From Fomitopsis serialis (lineage: Eukaryota; Basidiomycota; Agaricomycetes; Polyporales; Fomitopsidaceae): a stretch of 62,904 bases of DNA. Each line of letters begins with the position of its first letter. The first letter of the stretch is position 1. The notes beneath the pieces were generated by a model, which worked only from the letters and a program-made list of their open reading frames with translations, searched no databases and was not told the DNA's origin. Where the stretch lies: contig NW_025955182.1 in NCBI RefSeq assembly GCF_022376445.1, positions 1 through 62,904 of the forward strand, read 5' to 3'. Shown piece by piece: positions 9,910 to 23,046 of the stretch. A program made the position numbers and the translations under genes.

Positions 9910-12900
9910 CTACGCCTTCCCGCCCTTCTTGTCCGCCTTCCACTCCTTGAAGATCCCGTCCAGGCTCTTGTACAGCAGGTGCGACGGCAGCGAGCGTATG
10001 ATCTCGCCGACGCGCTCCTCCACCTCGTGCTTCCCGTTCTCGGGCGACACGCGCTTCGCGTACTCCACCGCGAGCCGGAAGACCGCCAGCACCGCGAGCG
10101 AGACGTGCGTCTGTTGCGCGCCGTGCGCCGCGCCCGGCGAGAGCGCGGTGAGCAGCGGCCCAACGAGGTTCGGCGACGCCACCGCGGGCGTCGCCTGCTG
10201 GAAGCCCGTCCCGGACCGCTCGCCGCGCACGAGCCGCAGCAGGATCTCGAGGATGTTGTCCGTCTCCGTCATGTGCGTGCGCAGGAAGCGCTGCCGCTCC
10301 GTCTGCTGGCCGATGTTCGAGTTCTGCGCCCACGTCTCGAGCACGGTCCAGATCGTCGGGGCCTGCGGGCGACGTGAGGGTGAGATCGGGGATGGAGAGG
10401 ATGAACTTGGACGTACGGGGTCGGGGTCGACGACCTGGATCTTCTTCTCCCAGCCTTCAGCTGCGTCGCCGGCTACCCAGAACATGCGGCCGAACATGCT
10501 CTTCAGCCACTCGTGGACGTCGCCGGACTTTACCCAGCGCGGCTCTGACAGCGGGCGTTGTCGATCGAGGTGCACGATCAGCGTCACCTTGGTCGGAAGC
10601 GCGGCCTTTGAGAACGGCGGCACCGTCGGATCAGCTTCAACATCTTCCGACATCTCGAGGGGCAGGTATGATGCGACCGACTCAGAGTAGGCTTCCATCT
10701 ATAACAAAAAAAACATGAACACAAGACTGAAATCATGCAGAGATGTACGCACCATGATACCCTTGTATCCCCCAGCATCATCTCTTTCGACGTTGATGCA
10801 CGCCTCTATACGAGCCTCGGCTCGGAATACTTTCAACGAGTCGACGATCTCAGCGTCAATCACCATTCTACGCGTGCCCCCAGCGTATGCAGCGGAGAGA
10901 CGGTTCGCAGACGCGACACGGCCAGCCTTGCTGGCTTGCGAGCTAGACGGATCGGGAGCGTACGGGCCCGCGTTGGAGAACGAGGATTCGTCGCCCTGAT
11001 ACGGAGCGTCGTCCGTGGGCTGCGTTTGATCCATGGAAGGCGAACCGGGCGCAGTGGCTTCGCGCTCCAAATTTTGGCCCTGTGCGTCTGTATCGGGCAC
11101 GGTAGAGATGAGAGAATTCGTAGCTTGCAATGGCGCAACTCCAGCCTGAGCATCACCGTTGGGAGAAGTGTTAGTGGGACCGATAGCAGAAGACATGGAT
11201 GCAGAATCCGCGGAAGCAGGAATGCCAGGAGACGCAGATGACGGTGCGGGTGCAGAACCATTGACAGCATTGCCAGACGGGTCTCCGGCCTCTGAAGAAG
11301 CGTTAGGGCCGCTGGGCACCGCATTATCTGGGCCAGGTGCAGCTTGTGAGTCGACGGACATACCGCCCTGCTCGGCAGACGGCGCATGATCATCATGCTG
11401 CTGTTCGCCTGAGTCGTGAGCACCCTCGTCGCCGCCCATGTGATACTCGTCATGACCCTCTCCTTGGACGTCATCATAGCCAGAATTGTCTTTATAATGA
11501 GAGAGAAGGAATCAGTGGTGCGAACGCAGCCGTTCGAGCGTGCTCCGCGTCCGCACTGCACGGGCCCGAACGAAAGAGGGAGCTTACCATATTCGCCCTC
11601 CGCGTCTGCGTCAGGATCATGATACTCGTCGCCATTTTCATGGCCCTGCCCTCGCCCTCCCCTTCTTCGCCGCCAATGGCAGCCATGAGCCAGTCGCCCT
11701 CGCTGGCTGTTTCCTCGACACTCGGCGCGACGCTATCGCGGCCGAACGCCGTTTCAGTCCCATCCACACTAGCAACGTCGTGCTCGTGTCCCATCTCAGA
11801 CGAATGCGGCGCCGGCGGGGGAGGACCACGACCATCCTCGAGATCCCCGTCATCATCCTCCAGCTTTTTACGCTTGCCCTTCCGAGAAGTGGAGGGTTGG
11901 GCGTACGGAGCGTTAGAAGAGATGAGATGCGAATCGTCAGCAGTCACAGGTGTGTGGAAGTAAATGCGAACCCGCGACGGCGGAGGAGGCAATATGGCCG
12001 TCGGCTCCGACTTAATGGCAGAGGCCTGGCTAGGGCCGGAGACATCTCCCGACCCTGACGCTGCACCTGTAGCAGGCGCGTCGGGCGTGGCAGCTACAGG
12101 CTCTGTCTTGACAGGAGAATCGCCCGTGCTTTGAGCACCCGCACCTGCAGTAGACGAAATAGAAATCGGGACGTCCTCCGTCTTGACTGGTGCATCGGCA
12201 GCATCAGACTTTGCGACACTCCAACTCCAAGAAAGCTCGGATATCTCGAGCCCGACGACCTTAAAATCGGTCAGCGTGCGTCGATTCTCCTCCTTCTTAC
12301 CAGATGAAAATCCGGTAGAGGTTACGCTCGCGTTGTCTCTACCGTGAGTTGCATGAGCATCATGCCTAGCTCCACGCGTAGAGTGCGTGAAGCCTTGATT
12401 GCGGCCGCGAAAGCTACCGTTGTTTGAGTAGCTGTTCTGGTGGTGTTGGTGATGATGCTGCTGCTGCTGTTGGTGGTGGTGCGGTTGCTGCTGATAGCCT
12501 TGCTGGTGGCCTTGCTGGTGGAAGCTACCACCACCGTTGAACGACCCACCTCGACGATTGTCTCGGTTGCCGAAACCACGGTTCGGGGCGTGGCCTCTGA
12601 AGCTGCCACCGCCCTGTCCACCACCTCCGCCTCGTCCACCCATGTTGTATCCACCGCCCCGTCCACGAGCGCCACCCCTGATCATACCCGTCTGCCCACC
12701 ACGACCGCGACCACCCTGATTGTTGCCACCACGCCCGGGATTGAAGCCTCCGCGGCTGCCACCCATGGGTCCACCGCCACGGCCAAAGCTCTGGTTTCCG
12801 GGACCCTGTGGCCCCTGTCCGAACATGCCTTGCTGCTGCTGCATCGGTGGAGGCGGCGGCGGTGGCTGGAACTGGGGCGGGGGAGGCACGGTTCCACGGT

Positions 12901-13552
12901 TCTGGTTTGGCCCATCGAACCGCTGTCGCTTCGCGGGAGGCGGCTGAGGGGGCGAGCCATGATGGAAGACTCGATTGTTTTGACGCGGCGGCGGCGGCCT
13001 CTGTTGCTGCTGGAAGAAAGGCTGTTGCTGTTGCTGTTGGAACGGAGCCGGAGCGACGGGGGGCTGATACGGCGCAGCGGCCACCTGGGGAGCCGGGCCT
13101 CCTTGTGGGACGTAGGGCTGCTGGTACGCTCCCGCCTGGGGCTGATACGGATTGTACGCCGGCTGAGGCGGAGGAGGCGGAGGAGGCTGCGCTACAGGCG
13201 GCGGTGGTTGGAAGTGCTGCTGGGGCGGGTGATGTGGATGCTGATGTTGTTGCTGCTGTTGTTGCTGCCAGTTACGATTCTGCTGGTTGCCGTAGCCGTA
13301 GTTGGCGTACAGCGCAGACTGGTCCGCGGGAGGTCTTGCAGTGGCAGCCTGAGCCGCCTGGGCGGCTGCTGCAGCTGCAGGCCATTGCTGCGCGGTGTAT
13401 GTCTGTGCTGCCTGGTTATGTTGTGCTGCTGCAGCGGCTTGCCAGTACGCGGAATAATCAGGCTGCGCGGGCTGAGGCGGCGGAGCACCTGGAGGTAAAG
13501 GAGGTTGCTGAGGGGTATACGCAGCAGTCGTGACGAAGGGGTTTTTGTTCAT
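9910..13552 (-). CDS. Large Gln/Pro/RGG-rich protein with a conserved-looking C-terminal half (unrecognised)
   Basis: Four exons: 13552-11588, 11489-10753, 10698-10417, 10362-9910; about 1145 aa. The first 230 residues are rich in Gln, Pro, Ala and Tyr, with several polyQ and polyP runs. About 230-340 is an RGG/GGR region (FGRGGG, GGRGRGG, RGGARGRGGG) followed by His/Gln runs: an RNA-binding, prion-like composition. The middle is acidic. The last 270 residues look globular (ISPSR-type loop aside): MVIDAEIVDSLKVFRAEARI, HEWLKSMFGRMFWVAGD, TIWTVLETWAQ, RSLPSHLLYKSLDGIFKEWK. No domain name can be assigned. Exon 1 carries an apparent one-base loss near 11650-11675: the frame changes from GEEGEGEG to GHENGDEYHDPDADAEGEY, and only the second frame joins exon 2 in phase (EY|DNSGYDD). 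Probably an RNP-granule or mRNA factor, by composition only. Confidence 0.75.
12430..12510 (-). repeat. CAG/CAC codon repeat encoding Gln and His runs
   Basis: Trinucleotide-rich stretch within exon 1 of the RGG protein, with GCTGCTGCTGCTG and GGTGGTGGTG on the plus strand. It encodes alternating Gln and His runs, is likely length-variable between strains and is prone to slippage. Confidence 0.7.
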
Positions 13553-13855
13553 CGTCGCCGCTAGAGTGCCAGAAAACTGAGATCAGCGGGGATCTCCAAC
13601 TAAGAGAATGAGTAGAATAGGCAGTCGTCGTGGGCGATGGCGACGTGGTAGTCGTCGACAAAGGTCGGCAGGTTTTGCATCGTAGCGGAGTAAAGCGGGA
13701 CGTCACCCAGCGTCACTCCGTGACACCGCCTGAGATTTTGCGTCACGCTGCACGGCTCAAACCAGGATGTCGAGGCAAAGTACGCAAAGGAATAGTACAT
13801 ATCGAATGAGAAGTAAACACAAGGCAGACGGCACTGTTGTCGTCGTCTTCTACGA
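13553..13855. other. Spacer between RGG-protein gene and KRR1
   Basis: About 300 bases holding the 5' flank of the RGG-protein gene and the 3' flank of KRR1; both genes are on the minus strand. No feature was recognised. Confidence 0.5.
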
Positions 13856-15400
<1,545 letters not shown>

Positions 15401-15623
15401 CGTGTCGAAACCGAAGAGCGATCGAGGTGAGGAGAAAGGCTAATGTAGCTGTTAAAGTAGAGCCTGTGCTCGGCCCGCTCATTTGCGCTTGGTGTGACGT
15501 CACGTGGTCGTGACATTGAGCGGGGCAATCGAGTGGACGAGGACACTCGACAAGACCACCACTGCTCAGACCAGTCTCAGACACATCGTCTCTTCATTCA
15601 TCTCTCAACTATTCTCCTCAACC
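15401..15623. promoter_or_regulatory. Bidirectional promoter region, KRR1 / NCBP3-like
   Basis: Only 223 bases separate two divergent ATGs, so the region must carry both promoters. It includes TGACGTCACGTGG near 15495-15507, a CRE/E-box-like palindromic word that could be an activator site (inference). No TATA box was seen on either side. Confidence 0.5.
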
Positions 15624-16830
15624 ATGGACATCACTCCAGGGGTCTCAGACCTGAGCGTGGAGACGCTCTCCTACGACGACACTACGCCATATGACCAGCT
15701 CCCTCCTCCACCGCCCATTGAACCTGGTCGCGCTCAGCTCGCCGACCGCATCGGCAACACAAAGGTATATCTGCTCTCTGAAACTACGGGGACGCGGCTA
15801 GGAAAGGTGCGCTGGTAGAGTGCCTCACGGAACCCGATTCAAGAACCTAACGAGAGAGTCACCGACGACTTGCTCGACGCGCCTAACGGGACGACTTGTA
15901 GCGAAGACACGAGGATGCTGAGGAGGGAGGAGACCCGGAGGGAGACATAGAGATGGAAGAAGGTTCTTTACGCGCTCGACTGTCGTATCCGGTCTGTCTG
16001 ATGTATGTCCAGAATCGCAGTACAGAGACAATGCCATTCTGCTGAGAGGCACGCCGATCTCGCATCTGCCGACACAAAGCATATTCGCCTACTCCACCCA
16101 CTTCGACTCGCGCCCAATGGCACTTGAATGGATTGACGACACGACGTGCATCCTCGTCTTCCCTTCGAAAGCCGCAGCGCGGTCCGCCCATCGTCTATTG
16201 ACGAAGTCCATCGCGGAAGAGCCGTCCCTCGAGGATGGCTCTGTCACCGCAAAACCCATCCCTATCACGCTCTGGCCACCCGAAGACAGGATCAACAAGA
16301 GTCTCGGGAAGAGCGAAGGGCTCAAGGGCGTTATCCGCATGCGATGGGCCCTGCGGCAGGACGTGAAGAAGCGCGGGGCAAAAAGCGAGAGCGAGTTCTA
16401 CAAGAAGTATGGGGAGAAGGCCGGGAAGGTCGGCCGGGACGCTGAGGACGAGGACGGAGACGAGGGGCGGCAGCGGAAACGGCGGAGGGGCGGGGAAGTG
16501 GAGGATCGGTTGGAGAAGGGGAGGCTGGACGAAGAGCTGGATTCGTTCCTGTCCAAGGGGGAACGACCTGCGAGCCCTCCGTCGAGGATGCGCTCCGACC
16601 ACATAAGGTCGAATGGGAAGTCGCTCCTGGAGCGCACGTCCGCGGCGCCCACACGGTCGCTCGCGGACCGTCTCATCGCCAATCTCCCTCGACGTGCGCG
16701 TTCCCCGCGGCGTGATAGACGTGGTGGGCATGAGGAGAGGACGGAGAGGGAACGAGGAACACCACGGCCACGGAAGACGCAGCAAGAGCTTGATGCGGAA
16801 CTCGACGCATTCTTAGACTCGAGAGGTTGA
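15624..16830 (+). CDS. NCBP3-like RNA-binding protein (DUF2414-type)
   Basis: Exons 15624-15806, 15902-15962, 16013-16830; 353 aa. After an acidic leader, residues about 83-145 read NAILLRGTPISHLPTQSIF, then ALEWIDDTTCILVFPSKAAA and SAHRLLTK. This is the RRM-like fold of nuclear cap-binding subunit 3 (DUF2414), in which the WIDDTSC motif is hallmark. The middle contains MRWALRQDVKKRGAKSES, like the MRFATKGDKK segment of that family. The tail is Arg/Asp-rich and ends in two related ELD(A/S)FL repeats (DEELDSFLSKG, DAELDAFLDSRG). Likely nuclear mRNP binding. The family assignment is from motif order and is good but not certain. Confidence 0.75.
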
Positions 16831-17301
16831 TCTACAGCCTACTTACACGCTAAATTATCCCATTGTTCCTTATTTTATCCCCCCCCCCCCAGTTCAGTCT
16901 TCCCTGATGTGACTCCATTTTGTATCAAGTTGTACGACGCACGACCATCCTGACCTCTGTATCGAAAGCTACCACGCACTAAAGTATGTCGCCGAGCCTG
17001 TCATACTACATGGTGTTGACCTGCGGCATATTATGCTCGTTGACACTTCGCAGGTGCGGGACTGAAAGGTTGACGAGAGATGGCACGGTGAGAAGACAAT
17101 ATTGAGAGCCATTGACTGCACAGAACTTGGGCGGCACGCAACGTCTATGCTGCCGAAAGTAGTACATATGCTTGCCATGTGAAGCTGAAGCTGGACTTTG
17201 AGTTCAGACTCGCACTGGACTCACACATCCACAGGCTTCATCGACATCCCTCTGAACAGCGCCATCGCCTCCGTCCTAGCAGTCAGGCATTCGTGACCGC
17301 T
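16831..17301. other. Intergenic with a 12-base C run
   Basis: 3' flank of the NCBP3-like gene and 5' flank of the third DUF6697 gene. A run of 12 C residues lies at 16879-16890, a likely site of length errors. An in-frame ATG at 17179 could extend the next gene upstream, but homology with its paralogue favours 17302. Confidence 0.5.
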
Positions 17302-18903
17302 ATGATGTTGTCTCAAGATGACCCAGATGTCAAGGTCACTGCAATCAACCCTGAGTGGCAGGCTGGTACTAGTAGTAGTACTCAGGCTGGTACATCGACG
17401 CACCTTGACGATAATCGCAACCTCGGTGCTGCGTACGCATCACACGAAAAGAAGGAGGATGTCTTTGACAACTCTATTCTATCTAGGGCTCGCGGGCTCC
17501 GTAATATCATGAGCCATATACTCTTGTTCACATATGAACAAGTGCGCCAAAACCGAGATAAGGAGTTGGTGGCGACTGGCAGGAACAGCGGTGGGCCTCA
17601 TTGCATCCCTGTACAATTGCTACGACTGTGCTAATGCGCCATGGTCCCATCGAACAGATGGAAAGACAGAACCGACTGAAGATCCCGATCATTGGGAGAA
17701 TGCGCAACCAGCTCGTAGTGGGACGAGCCGCGCTCTATCTGACGAGCAACTCCAGGCAGCCGCGTCACAATGGAAGAACGTAGTATACTCTACTCTCATC
17801 CATATCATACACCTCTGACGGCCTCGGGATGCTCACAGCCAATCGCGAAGATCAAAAAGGACTCTCAGTTCACATGGAGAGTCGTCGCCGACCGCATCAG
17901 CGTGGTCGGACTCGAGCGCTACCCAACAGGGCTCGACGAGGAAACGCTCAAATTCATATTCAACCGACATTACCTTCATCACCTCTACGGCGGTAGCTTC
18001 GTCGACACGTTTCCCCGGCCTGAGCAGCTCAAGGTCCAGTTTCACGGCCTCGCTGACTTCATGTGTCTCAGACTCGACTATAACCCTCACGCACCCGTCA
18101 ATCCTGGAGACCCCGGACTTCTTTTCACCTACAGATCCGCCGACAGACTGAGGAACTGCGCGGGCGGAGTGAACCGGGTCTTCGTGAGGATTCAAGCAAG
18201 TCCAGCCCTATGGCAGTATATGGGGCAATACCGGTTGTACCAGTCGGAGCCACTCACCAAGGGCGAGTTTGCCAGTCAGTCTTCGATGGTATGCCATGAC
18301 ATCCTGCTCAATGACATGCCCTCATCACTCACTCGCAATGTATCTCTTGCCACCCAGGTTCGCAAGACGTGGGCCAGGGACGTATTGAAACGATCGAAGG
18401 GTGACGACATTGCCGTCAGGGTACACCTCCGAAAGACACACGGTAGAGAGCCATCCCTGGGGGAAGTAAACAGGGTGCTTCATGACAAGCAGAAACTGAA
18501 AGCCGCGAAGACTCGGTTGACATGGGCCGATGTCGTATCTGCTTACGAGCGAGGTGAAGAGGTGGGTCGAGCGGCCAACGGTTAAACCATGGATGCTCAT
18601 TGAACACCCCAGGAAATCCGAGTCTACGCAATGAAGTGTGTCGCCTACGATGTCGATTTCCAGCGCACCCTTGCGCGCAATTACAAGCACTTCACCCCGC
18701 CCCAGCAAAACTCGAAGTCTGGGCCACGCACGAAGGCTGCCGTAAAGCGCAAGCGCGACTCGTCTGACACGCCGGAGCCGTCTGAGTCCGATCATGACGT
18801 CGTCGATGTAGAGGGAGAGGAAGAGAAAGCATCAGATAGTGAGGAGGCGCACTACGAACCAACGGGTACACGATCTCGCATGAAGCGGGTGAAGACGGAG
18901 TGA
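17302..18903 (+). CDS. DUF6697 domain protein (paralogue 3, inverted)
   Basis: Exons 17302-17590, 17658-17779, 17839-18288, 18358-18561, 18613-18903; 451 aa, all phases consistent. The domain carries VVGLERYPTGLDEETLKFIF, YLHHLYGGSFVDTFPRP, NPHAPVNPGDPGLLF, YMGQYRLYQSE, VRKTWARDVLKRS, RKTHGREPSLGEV, AYERGEE and MKCVAYDVDFQRTLARN. Exon lengths 450 and 204 are the same as in the copy at 4919-6546, and intron phases are identical. Start: the leader MLSQDDPDVKV aligns with MSNDSERAIKVEQ. The C-terminal exon holds KRKRDSS and acidic runs, possibly nuclear. The promoter block shared by the other two copies was not recognised here. Function unknown. Confidence 0.85.
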
Positions 18904-19490
18904 TGCGTACGCTTCATGTACCTCTTGCATTTCATTTTTATTGTCATGTTCTTGTGTACTTATCGTTTCGATGGTTATGCAGTCTGTTAGTGTTGTCTCG
19001 AGACATGCTTCGCATGGGGTTTTGGGTTGTAATGTATAGCGACGATATCTGCTGGACGTTACATATGCACGAGTCGGTGGTACATATCATACCAGAGCTC
19101 ACTGACGCGGTCACGCGGCAATCGCAAGACGCGACGCGGTGGTGGCGGCACCGAGGAGTAAACGTTGATCACTTGGGAGGACTTTTACGACATCACATAG
19201 GTGAGCTTCCAAGCAGTACGCGGAGTACGTTCGCCTTGGGATGCTCTCGAATGACAGGAGATGCTTGGACATCCGCTCACTCAGCCCCGGCGCCGAATCC
19301 TCCAGCTAGTGCGAACGAGTGGACAGCATGCGTCCTAGCGAGCTTCATTAAGTTCATATAGACAGATTGCCGATGTATACCGCGGATACCAACGTTCGAC
19401 ACGAGAAGTGGAACCATCGAAGGGACTATTCTGTATCACATATGGCCAGCGGGTCGCGGCTACGCTCAATCACATTCGGTACACGGCCTG
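18904..19490. other. Region between convergent genes
   Basis: 3' flanks of the DUF6697 gene and of the hexosaminidase gene. Open frames are short and carry no motif. Nothing else was seen. Confidence 0.5.
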
Positions 19491-21711
19491 TTACCAGTCA
19501 AGGTCACATTCATACGGCCGCAGCGCGCACCACAGAGGCTGCAGAGGTATCGAGCGCACACCGCGCTGCTGCATGCGGAATGACACGTCGTGCAGGCGCG
19601 GCAGTGCGGCAGTGCCGTTGCCACCAGCCCCGCTCCAGAACACTTCAGCGGAGGCAGCGGCGCGGGGCCAGACGATCGGGTCGAGATTGTCAGGCCCCGA
19701 CTGTTCTGTCCAAAGCAGTTGCTGGCCTAAACGATGGCTTAGTTTTGGAAATATTGCCAGACGAGCCGGTATGCAGTAGACTCACCACCCATGATTTGGG
19801 AATATTGGTCAGACGTGAGGTTGGCGAGCGGATCGAATGTGTAGGCATACTGCCAGGTCTTGAAAGGATCGCACCAGCTGTTGCTGAACAGACGAGGCGA
19901 GTTAAGGCCTGCTTCGGAGGGTTGCTAAAGGACACTCACCCGGACGGGTCACCACCGACCCACTCGCCAGCGCCACAGTCCTAGACAGCGGGATGAGTCA
20001 AGGGATACACGGTGCTATGTCCGCATAACTTGCCAGATAGAAGTAGTTGGACGCTGCGTGGATGACCTTGAAGCCCTGGTCTGCCACAGCCTCGACATCG
20101 TCCGAAGAAATCCAAACTCTATAAACGCGCTTAGCTTCGTGTTATGCCTTCGCTCATTGCATACTGACAAAATCAACGTGTCGGTCGACAGCGACAGGTT
20201 GTAGTCGAGCACCATCTCTGCAGCGATACCAACGTCAGTGTCGCGCTCACTACTCGAAAACTCCAATCCATACCTTCCCATACGGCGGGTGTCTTCCCAG
20301 CGGCAGCAAGGGCGCCATGCGTCCCATGAACGTAGTCCGTCAGCGCCTCGTTGAACGTCCGCCCCGTGCTGTTCAGGTCATACTGTGTCTCTTCATCCAT
20401 GTCGTAGCAGTACGTCTGGATCTCGTCGCCGCCCGTGCTGATCATCGACGACGGGAACATCTGCGCGACCGCCGTGAACAGCCCCGCACTCCAGTTCGCG
20501 ACCGTCGCGTTGGCGAACCGCAGCTGGCCGGCGGGTGGCTCTGCATGAATGTTCTGTGAGCGCGTCTATGGATAGGATGAACGAAGTTTCCTTACCACCG
20601 GCGTTCGATGCCCATGGGCGAGCTAGGTAGCATGCGACGAAGTCCGGGTGAGATTCGCCGACGATGGAAGTATGACCTGGGGTATCAATTTCAACCATGA
20701 CATCGATGCCTCGCTGGACGAGACTCGAATAATTAATTCTACTCTTCCTGATCACATACAGAGAGACCCACCGCGCCTGCATACGAGACGATGTACTCCA
20801 CATCGCTCGGACTGTAGATCATCTGTGGCGAGTAAGCGCCATACTCGGAAAGCTCCATGTAGCCCGGGATCTGCAGAGGGAAGCTTTGGCTGTCGGAGAT
20901 GTGCCAATGAAATTCGTTGATCTGCATAAAAGTTGGAGCACTCAATCGTACTCGGCAAAACGAAAGTGGCACTGACCTTGACCAAACTCATCGCATCCAG
21001 TGTCCTCAGTATGTCTAATACCGGGAAACTATGGCAGTGAGGTAAGGTGTGAGTCATACCTCAGTACAGCGGATAGGACGAACTAGTTGCGCGCCGTATC
21101 CAGCATGAGGCCACGGTACGGCTGCGATAGTCAGTATCACTACTGTCCATGCCCAGGCAGTCGAGACGGCGAGCGCGTACATAGGCAGGCGCATCCTCGA
21201 TCTGGACAGGCGTGTTCACCGCGTATACAGTGTCTTCGTATTCATACCATAGTTGTTCAAAGGTCGTCAGACCTCTGAGAAGTCCGAGCGTAGATGTCGC
21301 TGTAATTGAAGCAGCGCTACCGTTGGACGGGACGGTCAGCGTGTACGCCTCATCTCTGGCCTCCAGAGGCTTCTGAGCCTCGACAGTGACCGATGCGACT
21401 TCAGACCCAGGTTCGAGAGACAGCGTGAGTGTAGACAAGTACGCCGCCGTTTCGAACGCGCTGACATCGCCTGCGCCGCGACCCACGACGAGTCTTCCCA
21501 AGTTGTCCGTAAAGAGATGGGTTCGCGTCCGGAAGATGGCGTCGTATAGGTCCTGGGGCGGCTCAACGATGCCGGAGGAGAGTACGACATCGAAGTTCTT
21601 GGACAGACGGAGGGCAGTCGTGCCCTCTGTGAGGTTTCGAGGCAGCGGCCAAAGAGCGCTGACCTGGGCAGCCACCGAGAGGACAGACAGCAGCGAGATC
21701 TTCATCTGCAT
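19491..21711 (-). CDS. Secreted GH20 beta-N-acetylhexosaminidase
   Basis: Releases terminal GlcNAc from chitooligosaccharides; extracellular or wall-associated chitin turnover. Eleven exons: 21711-21181, 21121-21084, 21028-20977, 20921-20772, 20713-20596, 20540-20274, 20217-20169, 20118-20034, 19980-19940, 19883-19786, 19726-19491; 554 aa, the normal family size, with no frame break. A signal peptide follows the start (KISLLSVLSVAAQVSALWPLP). The N-terminal chitobiase-like domain covers about 20-170; the TIM barrel carries YRGLMLDTARNYFPV, INEFHWHISDSQSFPLQ, DVMVEIDTPGHTS and the catalytic pair D335-E336 in STGGDEI, then WEEMVLDYN, VWISSDD and LLWTEQSGPDNLD. Several N-glycosylation sequons are present. 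The start could also be the second Met (21705). The intron 20033-19981 uses a GC donor. A TATAAA lies 39 bases upstream. It is divergent from the methyltransferase gene. Confidence 0.93.
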
Positions 21712-21749
21712 GATCGACCTCTCCTCCTGCCCTCGACTCGCATCGCTCT

Positions 21750-21755
21750 TTATAC
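21750..21755 (-). promoter_or_regulatory. TATA box of the hexosaminidase gene
   Basis: TATAAA on the minus strand, 39 bases upstream of the ATG at 21711. This is close enough that the 5' leader would be very short, unless translation starts at the second Met (21705). Confidence 0.5.
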
Positions 21756-21939
21756 ACCATCTGTCAGCTAGACACATCAAACAGTGCCGTTATCGAGACC
21801 GCATGCCCCGCTTCTGCTGAAGATAACCCGGGAATTGCTCTCTCGTGGTCTCGAAATACATCGACACGAGTTTTGTGCCGCGCAAGTGCCGCGAGTCCAT
21901 CGGGAAATTCGCCTGGACGTCCTCTCCCAGGCCCGCACC

Positions 21940-23046
21940 ATGATTGACCTCGTCGTAGAAGAACAACTGGATGAGCTCGACCCCCTCCGGCACCTTCGCG
22001 ACGACCCCGACCTCGACGCTGACCGCGCAGGCATCGTGCCGGCCCAACCGCCGTCCATCCTCGGCCAGACCATCGGGCTCGTGTTCGCCGGCCCATCTGC
22101 AGGGGAGGTCGACGGTGGTGATGTCGCGATTACGCTTCTGGTGGATGCGTCCCCGGGGTGCGGCGGGATTGCTTGGCCCGCAGGGGAGGTATGTGTTATG
22201 CGGGTCTCTGAAGGTTCACGGGCTGACGTAGAGCGCGGGATAGGTGCTCTCGCGGTACATCGCGCGCAGAGGCTCGCTCGAAGGCCGGACTGTGCTAGAA
22301 CTCGGAAGTGGGACGGGCCTTGTAGGGCTCGTCGCGGGGAAGATGGGTGCAGAGGTGTGGATCACGGACCAGGCGTGCGTCTCATCTATCCTTGTCAACT
22401 CTGCGCATTCGCACCTGGAATGGCTGATTCAACCGATCTTGTGCAGACCGCTTCTTCCTATCATGCAACGCAATGTAACCACGAACGACCTCTCCTCGCG
22501 TGTGCATGTCGCCGAGCTGGATTGGTCTGTCATCCCCTTTACTTAATATATCTCCTGTTCCGGATCGTGCCTTCTGCACATCACGCAGTCCTACTCTACA
22601 TGTGTGCTAACGCTGCTCATAGGGCAGGGGCTCACCGCTCCCACAGGACATCCCGCGCCCATCTCTAATCCTCGCCGCTGACTGTGTCTACTTTGAGCCT
22701 GCATTCCCGTTGCTCGTACAAACTCTCGCCGAGCTCGTCCCGCGTGGCTGTTACGCTGATTACGGCGACAATGTAGAGGTGCTGTTCTGCTACAAGAAGC
22801 GGCGAAAGGTATGCACGAAATTCGCAGGCTCGTGTCCGCTGATGGAGAATAATTGATGTAGGCCGACAAGCGGTTCTTCACGCTGTTGAAGAGGGAGTTT
22901 ACTTGGGCTGAGGTGCGTGTTCCATCCTCGCTGTCACCGGTGCTCAGATAGAACGCCTTTGCCTTTTGCAGGTCACGGACGACCCGGACCGGGAAGTGTA
23001 TGCTCGCGAAGCAATATCGCTCCTGCGGCTCACGCGGAAATGCTGA
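21940..23046 (+). CDS. METTL21/EFM6-like protein-lysine methyltransferase
   Basis: SAM-dependent seven-beta-strand methyltransferase of the Methyltransf_16 family; relatives methylate lysines of elongation factors and chaperones in the cytosol. Exons 21940-22188, 22244-22374, 22447-22524, 22628-22808, 22862-22912, 22972-23046; 254 aa. Motif I is TVLELGSGTGLVG (about aa 99-111), followed by AEVWITDQA and PIMQRNV, then AELDW|GSPLPQDIPRPSLIL and the post-I motif AADCVYFEPAFPLL. The C-terminal signature FCYKKRRK|ADKRFFTLLKREFTWAE|VTDDPDREVYAREAI resembles yeast Efm6, though the substrate is not proven. Start: first ATG giving an acidic leader into DPLRHL. An upstream in-frame ATG at 21784 would add 52 residues overlapping the hexosaminidase promoter and is less likely. 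Confidence 0.85.

Noticed and set aside
12440..13498. 352-codon plus-strand frame opposite the RGG protein
   Set aside because: Leu/Arg/Ser low-complexity arising from complementing Gln/Gly/Pro codons; no domain.
21790..22047. 85-codon minus-strand frame with protein-like composition between the hexosaminidase and methyltransferase starts
   Set aside because: It overlaps exon 1 of the methyltransferase, which splices in phase into motif I, and the frame cannot be linked to the hexosaminidase start. Kept as a weak alternative only.
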